Assembly: GCA_017937385.1 (NCBI GenBank)
Contig: JAGBDR010000005.1
Coordinates: forward strand, 24,111 to 88,110
Direction: 5' to 3'
Length of the DNA stretch: 64,000 nucleotides
From: Parabacteroides sp.
GTDB lineage: Bacteria; Bacteroidota; Bacteroidia; Bacteroidales; Tannerellaceae
Made by a program: the position numbers and the translations under genes. Positions 43,672-52,145 of the stretch are shown here, in pieces. Position 1 is the first letter of the stretch. Each line of letters opens with the position of its first letter. The notes below the pieces were generated by a model. That model was given only the letters and a program-made list of their open reading frames with translations. It ran no database searches and had not been told where the DNA came from.

Positions 43672-43724
43672 ATCCACTCGTAGAAGTGTTTATTCAAAGG
43701 GGTATGCCCAATTTTGAGTACTAA
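43668..43724 (+). pseudogene. 18-codon remnant overlapping the nucleotidyltransferase gene
   Basis: Starts with ATGA overlap, the usual coupling of a HEPN partner to its nucleotidyltransferase, then MNPLVEVFIQRGMPNFEY and stop. Too short to be a HEPN protein. Likely the first codons of a lost partner joined to unrelated sequence. Confidence 0.35.
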
Positions 43725-43754
43725 CTTTTAATTTAATGTTTCGAATCTTACGTA

Positions 43755-44111
43755 TTGTTGGTAGATATCTCGGACGTAATTATCCCAAATTATGGATTTC
43801 GGAATATACATGGAGTAGAAGTTTTATTATATGATAGAGATTGGCAGGCGCATCCGGAATATTCTGTATTTACTCGGCATTATCAACGAGGTCATGTTAT
43901 ATCCAGACCTGAAAATTATGATTTCATGATCAAAATGTCAGAAACATTGGCTCGCCCATTCCCTTGTGTACGAGTTGATCTTTATAATATCGAAGGCAAG
44001 ATTTATTTCGGTGAGATGACTTTCACTTCTTTGGGTGGAATGATGAATTTTTTTACCAGTGATTTTTTAGATAAGGCAGGAAGTTTGATTGATTTGGACT
44101 ATAAAGGTTAA
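43755..44111 (+). pseudogene. C-terminal fragment of a TupA-like ATP-grasp protein
   Basis: 118 residues opening from a TTG. The PENYDFMIKMSETLARPFPC and VRVDLYNIEGKIYFGEMTFT segments are the C-terminal part of TupA-like ATP-grasp proteins (full length about 250-300), which occur in teichuronopeptide and capsule loci. The N-terminal ATP-binding part is missing. It lies 3 bp before the next glycosyltransferase. A frame is still open, so low-level expression of the stub cannot be excluded. Confidence 0.7.
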
Positions 44112-44114
44112 AGT

Positions 44115-44897
44115 ATGATAAATTACGGACTCGTTTCTATCATCAGTTCTTCTTACAATTCGTCTCGATTTATCTCACAATCCATCGAATCCATATTATC
44201 CCAGACGTATACAAATTGGGAATTATTGATTACGGATGATTGTTCTACGGATAATACGTGGGAAATTGTAACAAGTTATCAACGAAAAGATCCTCGGATC
44301 CGATTGTTTCAATTAGAAGAAAATTCAGGTCCGGGTATTGCGCGTAATTATTCTATCGAAAGAGCAAAAGGGCGATTTATCGCTTTTTGTGACAGTGATG
44401 ATTGGTGGTATCCTGAGAAATTGGAAAAACAGCTTGCTTTTATGCAAGAAAAGAATTGTGCGTTGTCTTATACCTCTTATATGGTTTGCAATAAAAGGCA
44501 AACAATTACAAGTATTGTTTTTTCTCTTTCCAAGATTACCTATACGACTCTGAAAAGAGATAATGTGATAGGTTGTTCCACTGCTATTTATGATGTGGAA
44601 AAAGTTGGGAAAATGTATTTCCCTGATATAAGAAAACGTCAGGATTGGGGACTTTGGCTTCATATTTTGAAGAAGGTTAATGTCGCTTATGGCATGAAAG
44701 AACCATTATCTGTTTATAGAATGCAAGAAATGTCTTTATCCTTTAATAAATTGTCGCTTATCAGATATAATATTGCTGTCTATAGGCAAGTATTGAAGTA
44801 TCCGTTACTTTTGGCATATATGTCTTTTTGGATGATCAATATGCCTTGTTATTTTGTGAAAAAAATTCGATTGTATATTCTTAATTTGAAGAAATGA
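44115..44897 (+). CDS. GT2-family glycosyltransferase
   Basis: 260 residues, GT-A fold. Opens with VSIISSSYNSSRFISQSIES and ILSQTYTNWELLITDDCSTD; the DxD-type site is FIAFCDSDDWWYPEKLEKQ. RKRQDWGLWLHILKKV has the acceptor ED-like region. The C-terminus has a membrane-associated helix. Its stop overlaps the ATG of the epimerase gene (44894-44897). Sugar unknown. Confidence 0.93.
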   Translation: MINYGLVSIISSSYNSSRFISQSIESILSQTYTNWELLITDDCSTDNTWEIVTSYQRKDPRIRLFQLEENSGPGIARNYSIERAKGRFIAFCDSDDWWYPEKLEKQLAFMQEKNCALSYTSYMVCNKRQTITSIVFSLSKITYTTLKRDNVIGCSTAIYDVEKVGKMYFPDIRKRQDWGLWLHILKKVNVAYGMKEPLSVYRMQEMSLSFNKLSLIRYNIAVYRQVLKYPLLLAYMSFWMINMPCYFVKKIRLYILNLKK

Positions 44898-45865
44898 AAA
44901 TAGCAATCATAGGTGCTTCCGGTTTTGTCGGCACTCACCTTATAAATCTATTGAAAGAATGTAGTTTTTTTGATATTATAAATATCGACAAACGGCAAAG
45001 TCGCTTCCACCCGGAAATAACAACAATAGCAAATGTATTAGACAAGGGTAAACTGACACAACTTTTAAAAGGAACAGATTGGGTTGTTCTGTTAGCTGCT
45101 GAACATCGTGATGATGTTTCACCAGTTTCGCTTTACTATGATGTTAATGTCGGAGGTCTGCAAAATACACTGGAGGCGATGGAGGCTAATGGTGTCAAGC
45201 GTATTGTCTTTATCAGCTCCGTAGCCGTCTACGGTTTGAATAAAAAGAATCCGAATGAAGAACATCCGGCTGATCCATTTAATCATTATGGTAGGAGCAA
45301 ATGGCAGGCAGAACAGGTTTTGATAGAATGGTACAAGATATATTCGGATTGGAATATAAATATTCTTCGTCCCACCGTTATATTTGGAGAACGTAACAGG
45401 GGGAATGTTTATAATCTGTTGCGACAACTTGCCTCCGGCAAGTTTATAAAGGTAGGAAAAGGAAACAATAAAAAGTCGATGGCCTATGTGGGCAATGTCG
45501 TCGCTTTTATCAAGTTCCTGATTGAAAATAAAACGGAAGGATACAATGTCTATAATTATGTTGATAAGCCAGATTTCACGATGAATAAACTGGTGGATTA
45601 TGTAAGTGAGGTGTTAAAGATACATATTCCAACAATTCATTGCCCGTTTTGGTTGGGAATGATGGGAGGATATTGCTTTGATGCCTTGGCTTTCTTAATC
45701 CGGAAGAAATTAACTGTAAGTGCTGTCCGTGTAAAAAAATTCTGTGCTACAACACAGTTTGATACTACGAAGCTACAGGAAACGGGATTTAAAGCTCCTT
45801 ATACTTTGGAGGAGGGGTTGACACGGACATTGGAGTTTGAATTTATTCCTGATGTTTCTAAATAG
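44894..45865 (+). CDS. NAD-dependent sugar epimerase/dehydratase
   Basis: 323 residues, extended SDR. Cofactor motif MKIAIIGASGFVGTHLINLL; the catalytic tyrosine and lysine are in FNHYGRSKWQAEQ (about residues 131-143), preceded by VFISSVAVYG. Probably epimerises or dehydrates a UDP-sugar for this polysaccharide. The C-terminal part resembles UDP-glucose 4-epimerase relatives found with WecA-type transferases. Coupled to the upstream GT2 gene through ATGA. Confidence 0.9.
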   Translation: MKIAIIGASGFVGTHLINLLKECSFFDIINIDKRQSRFHPEITTIANVLDKGKLTQLLKGTDWVVLLAAEHRDDVSPVSLYYDVNVGGLQNTLEAMEANGVKRIVFISSVAVYGLNKKNPNEEHPADPFNHYGRSKWQAEQVLIEWYKIYSDWNINILRPTVIFGERNRGNVYNLLRQLASGKFIKVGKGNNKKSMAYVGNVVAFIKFLIENKTEGYNVYNYVDKPDFTMNKLVDYVSEVLKIHIPTIHCPFWLGMMGGYCFDALAFLIRKKLTVSAVRVKKFCATTQFDTTKLQETGFKAPYTLEEGLTRTLEFEFIPDVSK

Positions 45866-45905
45866 AGATATAAGGTCTTTGTATACGATATACGCCGAAA
45901 TTTCG

Positions 45906-45913
45906 TATCTTTG
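45906..45913 (+). promoter_or_regulatory. -7 element of the Rpn-type nuclease gene
   Basis: TATCTTTG. It overlaps an in-frame TTG at 45911, which therefore cannot be the start; the ATG at 45938 follows about 18 bases after the predicted transcript start. Confidence 0.55.
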
Positions 45914-45937
45914 GCACGAATCAAAAACCGAATCGAT

Positions 45938-46888
45938 ATGACACTGATTGCGAATCCAATATATGACTCCGTATTCAAGTATATGATGGAGGATGAGCGG
46001 GTGGCCAACATCTTGTTGTCTGCGCTGCTGAAGAAAGAGATTTTGGAACTGCAAGTCCGTCCGCATGAATATACGAATGTGCAGCGTTCTACCATTTCCC
46101 TGTTCCGCATGGACTTCTCCGCAAGGATACGGGACGAGAAAGGGGATGAACATCTTGTCTTGATAGAATTGCAGAAGACATGGTTGCCCACGGAGACGCT
46201 CCGTTTCCGCCAGTACTTGGGTACGCAGTATTTGAACAAGGAGAATGTGAGCAGGGAGCCGGATTCGCAATATGGGTTGCCGATTATCTCCATCTATATC
46301 TTGGGGCATACGTTGGGCGAGTTGAAGGAGCCGGTTATCTATGTGCGCCGTCGTTATTTGGATTATGAGGATAACGTGATAGAGGGAAGGGACAAGTTCA
46401 TCGAGAGCCTGACGCATGACAGCATCATCGTGCAGATTCCGTTCTTGCAGAAGAAGACCCGCAACCGGCTGGAACGTTTGCTGAATCTCTTCGACCAGGA
46501 CTGTCGTGTGAAAGGGAACGACCATCTCTTGGAGATAGATGAAAGTTTGTTCCAGGCAGAGGATATGCTTGTATTGACCCGTTTACTCAAGGCGGGAGTC
46601 GCCCCGGAGGTCCGTCGCTCAATGGAAGTAGAGGATGAAATCCTATCGGAGATAGAGGCCCGAGATACGGTTATCATGCAAAAGGACCAATTGATCCAGC
46701 AGAAGGACCAGGCAATCCAGCAGAAGGACCAAGCGATCCAAGAAAAGGACCAAGCAATCCAAGAAAAGGACCAATTGATTCGGAATATGATTCAGCAGTT
46801 GGAACGAAACGGGTTGGGTGAACAACAGATTGCACAAATGTTGTCGATGTCTGTTGAACAAATCAAGGAATTATCCGGTGGTAAATGA
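45938..46888 (+). CDS. Rpn/PD-(D/E)XK family recombination-promoting nuclease
   Basis: 316 residues from the ATG at 45938. MTLIANPIYDSVFKYMMEDE is the usual opening of this family. The nuclease core has FRMDFSARIRDEKGDEHLV then LIELQKTW, giving the D and ExQK residues. Members are annotated as transposase-like or recombination-promoting nucleases. The C-terminal part holds a tandem heptad-like repeat, QQKDQAI/QEKDQAI, about five copies, predicted coiled coil. It has its own promoter and lies within the capsule locus without any sugar-related role, so it looks like a cargo insertion between the epimerase and export genes. Confidence 0.88.
   Translation: MTLIANPIYDSVFKYMMEDERVANILLSALLKKEILELQVRPHEYTNVQRSTISLFRMDFSARIRDEKGDEHLVLIELQKTWLPTETLRFRQYLGTQYLNKENVSREPDSQYGLPIISIYILGHTLGELKEPVIYVRRRYLDYEDNVIEGRDKFIESLTHDSIIVQIPFLQKKTRNRLERLLNLFDQDCRVKGNDHLLEIDESLFQAEDMLVLTRLLKAGVAPEVRRSMEVEDEILSEIEARDTVIMQKDQLIQQKDQAIQQKDQAIQEKDQAIQEKDQLIRNMIQQLERNGLGEQQIAQMLSMSVEQIKELSGGK
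46682..46783 (+). repeat. In-frame 21-bp tandem repeat in the nuclease gene
   Basis: Nearly five copies of a 21-bp unit beginning AAGGACCA, each encoding KDQ(A/L)IQ(Q/E). Copies differ mainly at silent and Q/E positions. Length change in whole units would keep the frame. Confidence 0.8.
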
Positions 46889-47014
46889 TAGACAAAGCCA
46901 TAATCAAAGTAAAAGACAACCGGTAATTTTTGTGCGATATAGCCAAAACCTTAACTCTGCTTTCAACGTATTCAACTTATCAAATTAAGAATAGCATCAA
47001 TATCAAATAACAAT

Positions 47015-49405
47015 ATGAATCTCATAATCAGAAATGTATTATTGGGTGGATTGTTGTGCCTGTCGGTTCCGCTGTCGGCACAAATTCCCCGGGATTTGAT
47101 TGACAAGGCGAAGGCCGCTGGAATGACGGACGAGCAGATCCGTCGGGAGATAAACAAACGGATGGGGCAGTCGGGGGCGGAACAGAACGCACGGACGGTT
47201 TCGGCTTCGGAGGCTGCGGTCACGGACCGGACGGTCACCGCCGAAATCCCGCCGGTAGAGGCGCAACGGGAGGCCAACCGCCCGGAGGAGAACCTGGCCA
47301 ACACGGTGTTCGGCCGTGAGATCTTCTCGAACAAGAACCTCTCTTTCGAGCCGGACTTGAACGTGCCGACGCCCAAAGGCTATGTCCTGTCGGCCGGTGA
47401 CGAGCTGGTCGTCAATGTTTGGGGCGATTCGGAACTGAATCTGAATCTGAAGGTCTCTCCCGAAGGGAACGTCCTGATCCCCAACTTGGGGCCGGTCTCC
47501 GTCAGCGGGCTGACCATCGAGAAGGCGGAAAGCCGCCTGCGGCAGGAGTTGGGACGGATCATGGCCACCTTGTCCGGCGACGCGGACGGGGCGAACACGT
47601 CCGTTTCCGTCAGCTTAGGGCGGATACGCAGTATCAAGGTCAATATCGTGGGTGAGGTCGTTGCGCCGGGGACCTATACGCTTCCTTCGTTTGCCACGCT
47701 GTTCAATGCGCTGTATGCCGCCGGCGGGGTCAACGGGATCGGTTCGCTCCGCGGGATCAAGGTGTACCGCAACAGTCGGGAGGTGGCGGTGCTCGATGTG
47801 TACGACTATCTCCTGAACGGCAGATATGACACGAATATCCGCTTGGAAGAGAATGACATGGTGATCGTCTCCCCTTACGACCGGTTGGCGGTGGTCCGGG
47901 GGAAGGTGAAACGCAACCGCATCTTCGAGATGAAGGAGGGTGAAACACTCTCCCGCCTGTTGGAGATGGCGGGCGGTTTTACCGGAGATGCCTACAGGAA
48001 GGATGTCCGCGTCAAGCGGAAGGCCGGCAGCCGCTACCGGATCGCGACCGTCCCGGAAGAGGAGTTCCCCGCCTTTGCGATGATGGACGGTGATTCGTTG
48101 TTGGTGGATTCGGTGATTCCTTTCTACGAAAACCGTCTGACGGTGACAGGGGCGGTTTGGCGGCCGGGTGAGTATGAGCTGAACGAAAAGGTGCATACGG
48201 TGAACGGCCTGATCCGCCAAGCTGCCGGCCTGAAGGGGGACGAGTTCACCGGGCGCGCCCAGATCACCCGCCTGAACCCGGATTTCACGACGACGGTGAT
48301 AGCGGTGGACATACGGGGCATCTTGAACGGGACGGCACCGGATATGGAACTCCAGCCGGAAGACCGGTTGGACATCCCCTCCCTGTTCGACCTGCGGGAA
48401 CCGTACACGATCCGGGTGAGCGGGGCGGTGAACAGCGCGGACACGGTCCTGCCCTACCGTCACAACCTGACGGTGGAGGACGCCATCCTGATGGCGGGCG
48501 GGCTGAAGGAATCGGCGGCGACGGTGAACGTGGAGGTGGCCCGCCGGATCAAGGAGGCGGAAGCGAAACAGAGCGGTGACCGTATAGCGGAAGTTTTCAA
48601 CTTTTCTTTGAATGAGGGCCTGGGGGTACAGCCAACCGATGGGAAAACATCCGGGACGGTTTTCACGCTTGAACCTTTCGATGAGGTGTATGTCCGTTAT
48701 TCTCCGGGATATAAGAAACAACAGGTAGTCCGGATAGAGGGGGAGATTACTTTTGCTGGAGATTATGTATTGGCCGTAAAAAACTCACGTCTGAGCGATA
48801 TGGTTGCCCAAGCCGGAGGAATCACGCCGGAAGCGTATGTAAGAGGGGCCAGCCTGAAACGTAAATTGACGGAAGACGAAATGCGCCGCCTCGAAACCTT
48901 GTTGGATTTGAATGCCAATAAGCAAAGCCGCGATTCGGTGGCACTGTCGTTGGATAACATAAAAGATTATTCAGTCGGTATCGATTTGAAAAAGGCATTG
49001 GCAAACCCGGGAACAACTCATGATGTGATATTGCGTGATGGGGATAAACTTTATATCCCGGAATGGCAGAGCACGGTAAAAATAAGTGGTGCGGTGGCTT
49101 ATCCGAACAGTATAACCTATACCAAGGATTTGTCGGTAAAAGCTTGTTTGTCGCAAGCCGGCGGGTATAACGATATAGCCCGCCCATATCCGATTGTAAT
49201 CTATATGAACGGGAAGGTGGCAACAACGAAGAAAAGCTTTCTCTTTTTCAAACGTTATCCCAAAGTGGAACCGGGATGCGAAATTGTCGTACCTGCCAAA
49301 ACCCAACGCGACCGCAAAGCCAGCTTGGCGGAAATACTGAGCATTACCAGTTCGACCACCTCTATGGCTGCTTTGATTACGTCCATTATTAATAGCTTAA
49401 AATAG
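47015..49405 (+). CDS. wza: Polysaccharide export outer-membrane protein (Wza-like, multi-SLBB)
   Basis: 796 residues, much longer than E. coli Wza (379) but usual for Bacteroidota. Signal peptide MNLIIRNVLLGGLLCLSVPL with cleavage at SAQ and no lipobox. The poly-export domain (about 105-220) has YVLSAGDELVVNVWGDSELN. Repeated SLBB domains follow, with the recurring pattern VTGAVWRPGEYELNEKVHTV, VSGAVNSADTVLPY, RIEGEITFAGDYVLAVKN and ISGAVAYPNSITYTKD. Forms the exit channel for the surface polysaccharide. G+C is higher than in the glycosyltransferases, marking it as part of the conserved core. The chain-length gene starts 11 bp later. Confidence 0.93.
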   Translation: MNLIIRNVLLGGLLCLSVPLSAQIPRDLIDKAKAAGMTDEQIRREINKRMGQSGAEQNARTVSASEAAVTDRTVTAEIPPVEAQREANRPEENLANTVFGREIFSNKNLSFEPDLNVPTPKGYVLSAGDELVVNVWGDSELNLNLKVSPEGNVLIPNLGPVSVSGLTIEKAESRLRQELGRIMATLSGDADGANTSVSVSLGRIRSIKVNIVGEVVAPGTYTLPSFATLFNALYAAGGVNGIGSLRGIKVYRNSREVAVLDVYDYLLNGRYDTNIRLEENDMVIVSPYDRLAVVRGKVKRNRIFEMKEGETLSRLLEMAGGFTGDAYRKDVRVKRKAGSRYRIATVPEEEFPAFAMMDGDSLLVDSVIPFYENRLTVTGAVWRPGEYELNEKVHTVNGLIRQAAGLKGDEFTGRAQITRLNPDFTTTVIAVDIRGILNGTAPDMELQPEDRLDIPSLFDLREPYTIRVSGAVNSADTVLPYRHNLTVEDAILMAGGLKESAATVNVEVARRIKEAEAKQSGDRIAEVFNFSLNEGLGVQPTDGKTSGTVFTLEPFDEVYVRYSPGYKKQQVVRIEGEITFAGDYVLAVKNSRLSDMVAQAGGITPEAYVRGASLKRKLTEDEMRRLETLLDLNANKQSRDSVALSLDNIKDYSVGIDLKKALANPGTTHDVILRDGDKLYIPEWQSTVKISGAVAYPNSITYTKDLSVKACLSQAGGYNDIARPYPIVIYMNGKVATTKKSFLFFKRYPKVEPGCEIVVPAKTQRDRKASLAEILSITSSTTSMAALITSIINSLK

Positions 49406-49416
49406 GAGGTTCGCCT

Positions 49417-50505
49417 ATGGATATGAATCAAAAAAACGCTTCGGAGACGGATAACGTGCAGGAAATCGATCTGATAGAACTGGCGGTACGTTTGTGGAAG
49501 GAACGCAAATTCCTTTGCAAATGCTGTGGAATCGCGCTGGTTATGGGGCTTGTGGTTGCTTTCAGTATTCCGAAAGAGTATAGTACAATTGTAAAATTGG
49601 CTCCCGAAACTTCCGATTTGTCCAAGAAAATGGGGAATTTGGGAAGCTTGGCTACGATGGCGGGCCTCGACCTGAATACCTCTTCTGTATCGGATGCCAT
49701 ATCATTTGCCTTGTATCCGGATGTGGTACAGAGTGTTCCCTTTTTGTTGAATTTGTTTCCGGTAGAGGTGGTCAGTGAGGATGGCGGTTATTCATCTTCT
49801 CTCTATGATTATATGGTCGATCATCAACGGGCGGCCTGGTGGAAATATGTATTATCTGCTCCGTTTCGGTTTTTAGGTTGGCTGAAAGATCTGTTTGGAG
49901 AGGAAGATTTGCTTGCCGGCAAGGAATTGAACTCCTTTCGTCTGACGAAAGAGCAGGCCGAGGTGGTGGAAGGTTTGCAGGACCGTATTTCGGCTTTCGT
50001 GGATAGGAAGACTCGCGTGATAACAGTCTCTGTCCGTATGCAAGACCCTTTGATTTCCGCTTCCTTGGCCCAAGTGGTAGTGGAAAATCTGCAAGAGTAC
50101 ATAACGGATTATCGTACGCAGAAGGTGCGGAAGGATCTGGAGTTTACGGAGAAGGTGTTTGCTGAAGCGCGGGATTCTTATTATAAAGCCCAACGCGCAT
50201 ACGCCGTATTTGAAGATGGTAATAAAAATATTATCTCTGCCAGTTACCGGACGGAGCAGGAACGGCTGAAGAACGAAATGTCATTAGCTTTCAATGTGTA
50301 CAATACGCTTGCCCAGAAATTGGAACAGGATAAACTTCGCGTTCAGGAACAAACGCCTGTTTATGCGGTTATCAGTCCTGCGACCGTACCGTTAAAACCG
50401 GTTTCACCCAAGAAGTGGTTGATATTGGGCGGTTTTGTGTTTTTGGCGGTAGTCGGTGCGGTGGGGTATTTGTTCGTTAAGGACCTGTTCGAAGTTGCAC
50501 ACTGA
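49417..50505 (+). CDS. wzz: Chain-length determinant protein (Wzz-like)
   Basis: 362 residues (ATG at 49417 or 49423). Wzz fold: cytoplasmic start, first span at about 37-53 (CGIALVMGLVVAFSIPKEYS), a long periplasmic part with coiled coil (FTEKVFAEARDSYYKAQRAY), the PxxPxxPKKW motif (ATVPLKPVSPKKWLILGG) and a second span near 333-355. There is no fused tyrosine kinase domain, so control of length must rely on other proteins. It ends the polysaccharide locus. The frame continues past its stop into an antitoxin-like tail. Confidence 0.93.
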   Translation: MDMNQKNASETDNVQEIDLIELAVRLWKERKFLCKCCGIALVMGLVVAFSIPKEYSTIVKLAPETSDLSKKMGNLGSLATMAGLDLNTSSVSDAISFALYPDVVQSVPFLLNLFPVEVVSEDGGYSSSLYDYMVDHQRAAWWKYVLSAPFRFLGWLKDLFGEEDLLAGKELNSFRLTKEQAEVVEGLQDRISAFVDRKTRVITVSVRMQDPLISASLAQVVVENLQEYITDYRTQKVRKDLEFTEKVFAEARDSYYKAQRAYAVFEDGNKNIISASYRTEQERLKNEMSLAFNVYNTLAQKLEQDKLRVQEQTPVYAVISPATVPLKPVSPKKWLILGGFVFLAVVGAVGYLFVKDLFEVAH

Positions 50506-50631
50506 AAGAAAAAGATAAAGCCATTGCAAGATTTGGATCCTTTTGTACAAAGTTTGGTTGGTGTTGTCTCTCTGGATGATGAGGATTTGGATGGAGATCG
50601 GGCTAAAGAGGATTATCTAAGAAGCGAATGA
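50506..50631 (+). pseudogene. Tail of a DUF6364-type antitoxin gene
   Basis: Directly after the wzz stop, in the same frame, the sequence reads KPLQDLDPFVQSLVGVVSL, then DDEDLDGDRAKEDYLRSE and stop. The LxPFVQSLxG..DD..DYL pattern matches the C-terminus of small DUF6364 antitoxins. The N-terminal half is absent and no toxin gene follows, so this is a relic of an antitoxin unit lost when the locus was rearranged. Confidence 0.45.
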
Positions 50632-50752
50632 ATTTATGAAGGGGTAAGACCATGAGTTTGTTTACCTTGTGCGTTTAAAGTTTGAGTTGGAGGTATTGCG
50701 GATTTCACGGTTTTTCTCTTTGATCATTCCGTGAAATCCGCCTGTTCCGGCT

Positions 50753-51226
50753 CTAAATCCTCCTATACTCCCACTCCGCGTCGAAGCAAGGACAAGCCTT
50801 GGGGGGATGGGGGTTGAGGCGGTTGTGGCCGGTGATGAGGGCTTGGGGGTAGAGGCGGCGGAGGATGGTGAGCAGTTCTTCCAGCCGTTCGCGCTGCCGG
50901 GGGGTACGGGTGTCGGCGGGATGGCCGTCGGGGTCGAGGCCGCCCTCGTAGCAGATGCCGATGGAGCAGTGGTTCAGCCCTTTGACGTGGGCACCCACCT
51001 CGCCAAGCAGGCGAGGATGGGTGGTGGTCCCGTCGGTCCGGATGTAGAAGTGGTAGCCGGTCGTGCGGAAACCCCTGCACAGGTGGTCGCGTTCCAGTTG
51101 TTCGGCCGTGTAAGGGCGGTCGCAACGGGTCGCGGAGCAGTGGATCACGATGAACCGGACGCTCTCCGTGGCATGGCGCATGTATTCGACCTCGCCACGC
51201 AGGGCGGTTTCGCTGTAAGCGGCCAT
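50753..51226 (-). CDS. N-acetylmuramoyl-L-alanine amidase (Amidase_2)
   Basis: 157 residues from 51226; a second ATG at 51181 (MRHATESVRF) is possible. T7-lysozyme-like fold with zinc ligands in RFIVIHCSATR, the TTGYHFYIRTDG strand and GHNRLNPHPPKACPCFDAE. No signal peptide, so it may depend on another route or act on incoming wall fragments. It follows a 43-residue peptide gene by 2 bp. This pair, with the HU-like, DUF4248 and VirE-type genes, is a familiar companion cluster of capsule loci in Bacteroidales. Confidence 0.93.
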   Translation of the reverse strand: MAAYSETALRGEVEYMRHATESVRFIVIHCSATRCDRPYTAEQLERDHLCRGFRTTGYHFYIRTDGTTTHPRLLGEVGAHVKGLNHCSIGICYEGGLDPDGHPADTRTPRQRERLEELLTILRRLYPQALITGHNRLNPHPPKACPCFDAEWEYRRI

Positions 51227-51228
51227 GG

Positions 51229-51360
51229 CTACAGGCAGGACTGGAGTCCCAAGGCTCCCAAAAGGGTGGCTACGACGGTGGCGATCACTTTCAGCACGAT
51301 GGCCCAGACTTTCTGTTTGGGGTTTTCGGGCAGCGGATTGTTTTCGATGACTTGTTGCAT
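51229..51360 (-). CDS. Smalltalk-type membrane peptide
   Basis: 43 residues: MQQVIENNPLPENPKQKVWA followed by a single span (IVLKVIATVVATLLGALG) ending LQSCL. The K..W..xLKVIATVxxxLLGxLGxxSC layout is that of the short smalltalk proteins found beside capsule loci in Bacteroides. Function unknown. Immediately upstream of, and co-directional with, the amidase gene. Confidence 0.7.
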   Translation of the reverse strand: MQQVIENNPLPENPKQKVWAIVLKVIATVVATLLGALGLQSCL

Positions 51361-51423
51361 GTGTTGATGGATTTATAAGTTAGTAAATAGATGGAAACAG
51401 GGAGTTGGCAGGGGGAGGATTTG

Positions 51424-51900
51424 TCAGAGCTCGCCCGGTCTTTCGCCTTCTCCTCCGGAACCTCCTTCGTCGGGAATTTGCATGCCGTTGAGGTTCACTT
51501 TCACTAAGCTCGTCTTTTCTCCTAAGAGCGAATAGCGGCGGCTGCCGTTGATGCGCGTGAACGAGGGGGTGAAGCCGGGGATGATGCTCCGGATTTGGGA
51601 GGCTTTCGCCTCTTCGGCTTTTTCGGTGCCTTTCCCCGTGATGAAACGGTTGTAGACGGTTCCGAAGCCGAGCAGTTCGACCTTGTAGCCTTTCTGGAGG
51701 TTGGTGATGACATACCGCTGGTAGCGGTCAAGCACGTTCAGCACATCCCCTTTGGTGAGCGACGACTCTTCGGCGATTTGTTCTGCGGCATTGGCCGTCG
51801 AAAGCGTCCCGTAATAAAAGGGGGCAGGCTTGAAAACCTCTTTCCGGGGTTCTCCGCTGCCCGGGACGAAATACTTGCGGATGAAAAATGCTTGTGGCAT
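51424..51900 (-). CDS. HU-like DNA-binding protein with a C-terminal extension
   Basis: 158 residues from the ATG at 51900 (MPQAFFIRKYFVPGSGEPRK); a longer start at 51942 is in frame but less typical. The HU-like core is LSTANAAEQIAEESSLTKGD, VLNVLDRYQRYVITNLQKGY and KVELLGFGTVYNRFI, as in the Bacteroidota family associated with capsule loci. The last 25 residues are Gly/Glu-rich. Likely a nucleoid-type protein acting near this locus. Confidence 0.85.
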   Translation of the reverse strand: MPQAFFIRKYFVPGSGEPRKEVFKPAPFYYGTLSTANAAEQIAEESSLTKGDVLNVLDRYQRYVITNLQKGYKVELLGFGTVYNRFITGKGTEKAEEAKASQIRSIIPGFTPSFTRINGSRRYSLLGEKTSLVKVNLNGMQIPDEGGSGGEGERPGEL

Positions 51901-52014
51901 AGGCTTTACGTTTTTGATGGTTGGACAATGTTTACAATGCAAATGTACGATAAGGGCCGGGCGGCAATGATGCCGGGCGGTGCGGAGGACGAGGCTCGGC
52001 GGATATTTCCTGTC

Positions 52015-52129
52015 GATGCTTGTTGTAAGTTCCTGTCGATGCCTGTCGTAAGCTTCTTATGATGCCCGTTGTCAGGCGCTTACGACGGGCATCGTCAGGG
52101 GCTTACGACAGGCATCGCCGGGAGACGGC
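52015..52129. repeat. Five 23-bp units (array C)
   Basis: Units start at exactly 52015, 52038, 52061, 52084 and 52107. The first two read GATGC(T/C)TGT(T/C)GTAAG. Unit 3 starts in that orientation (GATGCCCGTT) and the sequence then switches to the reverse complement (CTTACGACGGGCATC, CTTACGACAGGCATC), so the array is part direct, part inverted. It lies between the HU-like and DUF4248 genes. Confidence 0.75.
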
Positions 52130-52145
52130 CCGTCCGGTTCGTGGT

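Noticed and set aside
45911-45937. TTG start for the Rpn-type nuclease
   Set aside because: That TTG is part of the TATCTTTG promoter element, so it cannot be translated from this promoter.
47615-48721. 368-codon minus-strand frame in the export gene
   Set aside because: Antisense of repeated SLBB coding sequence, no independent support.
52015-52129. CRISPR array
   Set aside because: Units are contiguous at 23 bp with no spacers and no cas genes nearby; the same applies to the arrays at 19.64 and 31.66 kb.
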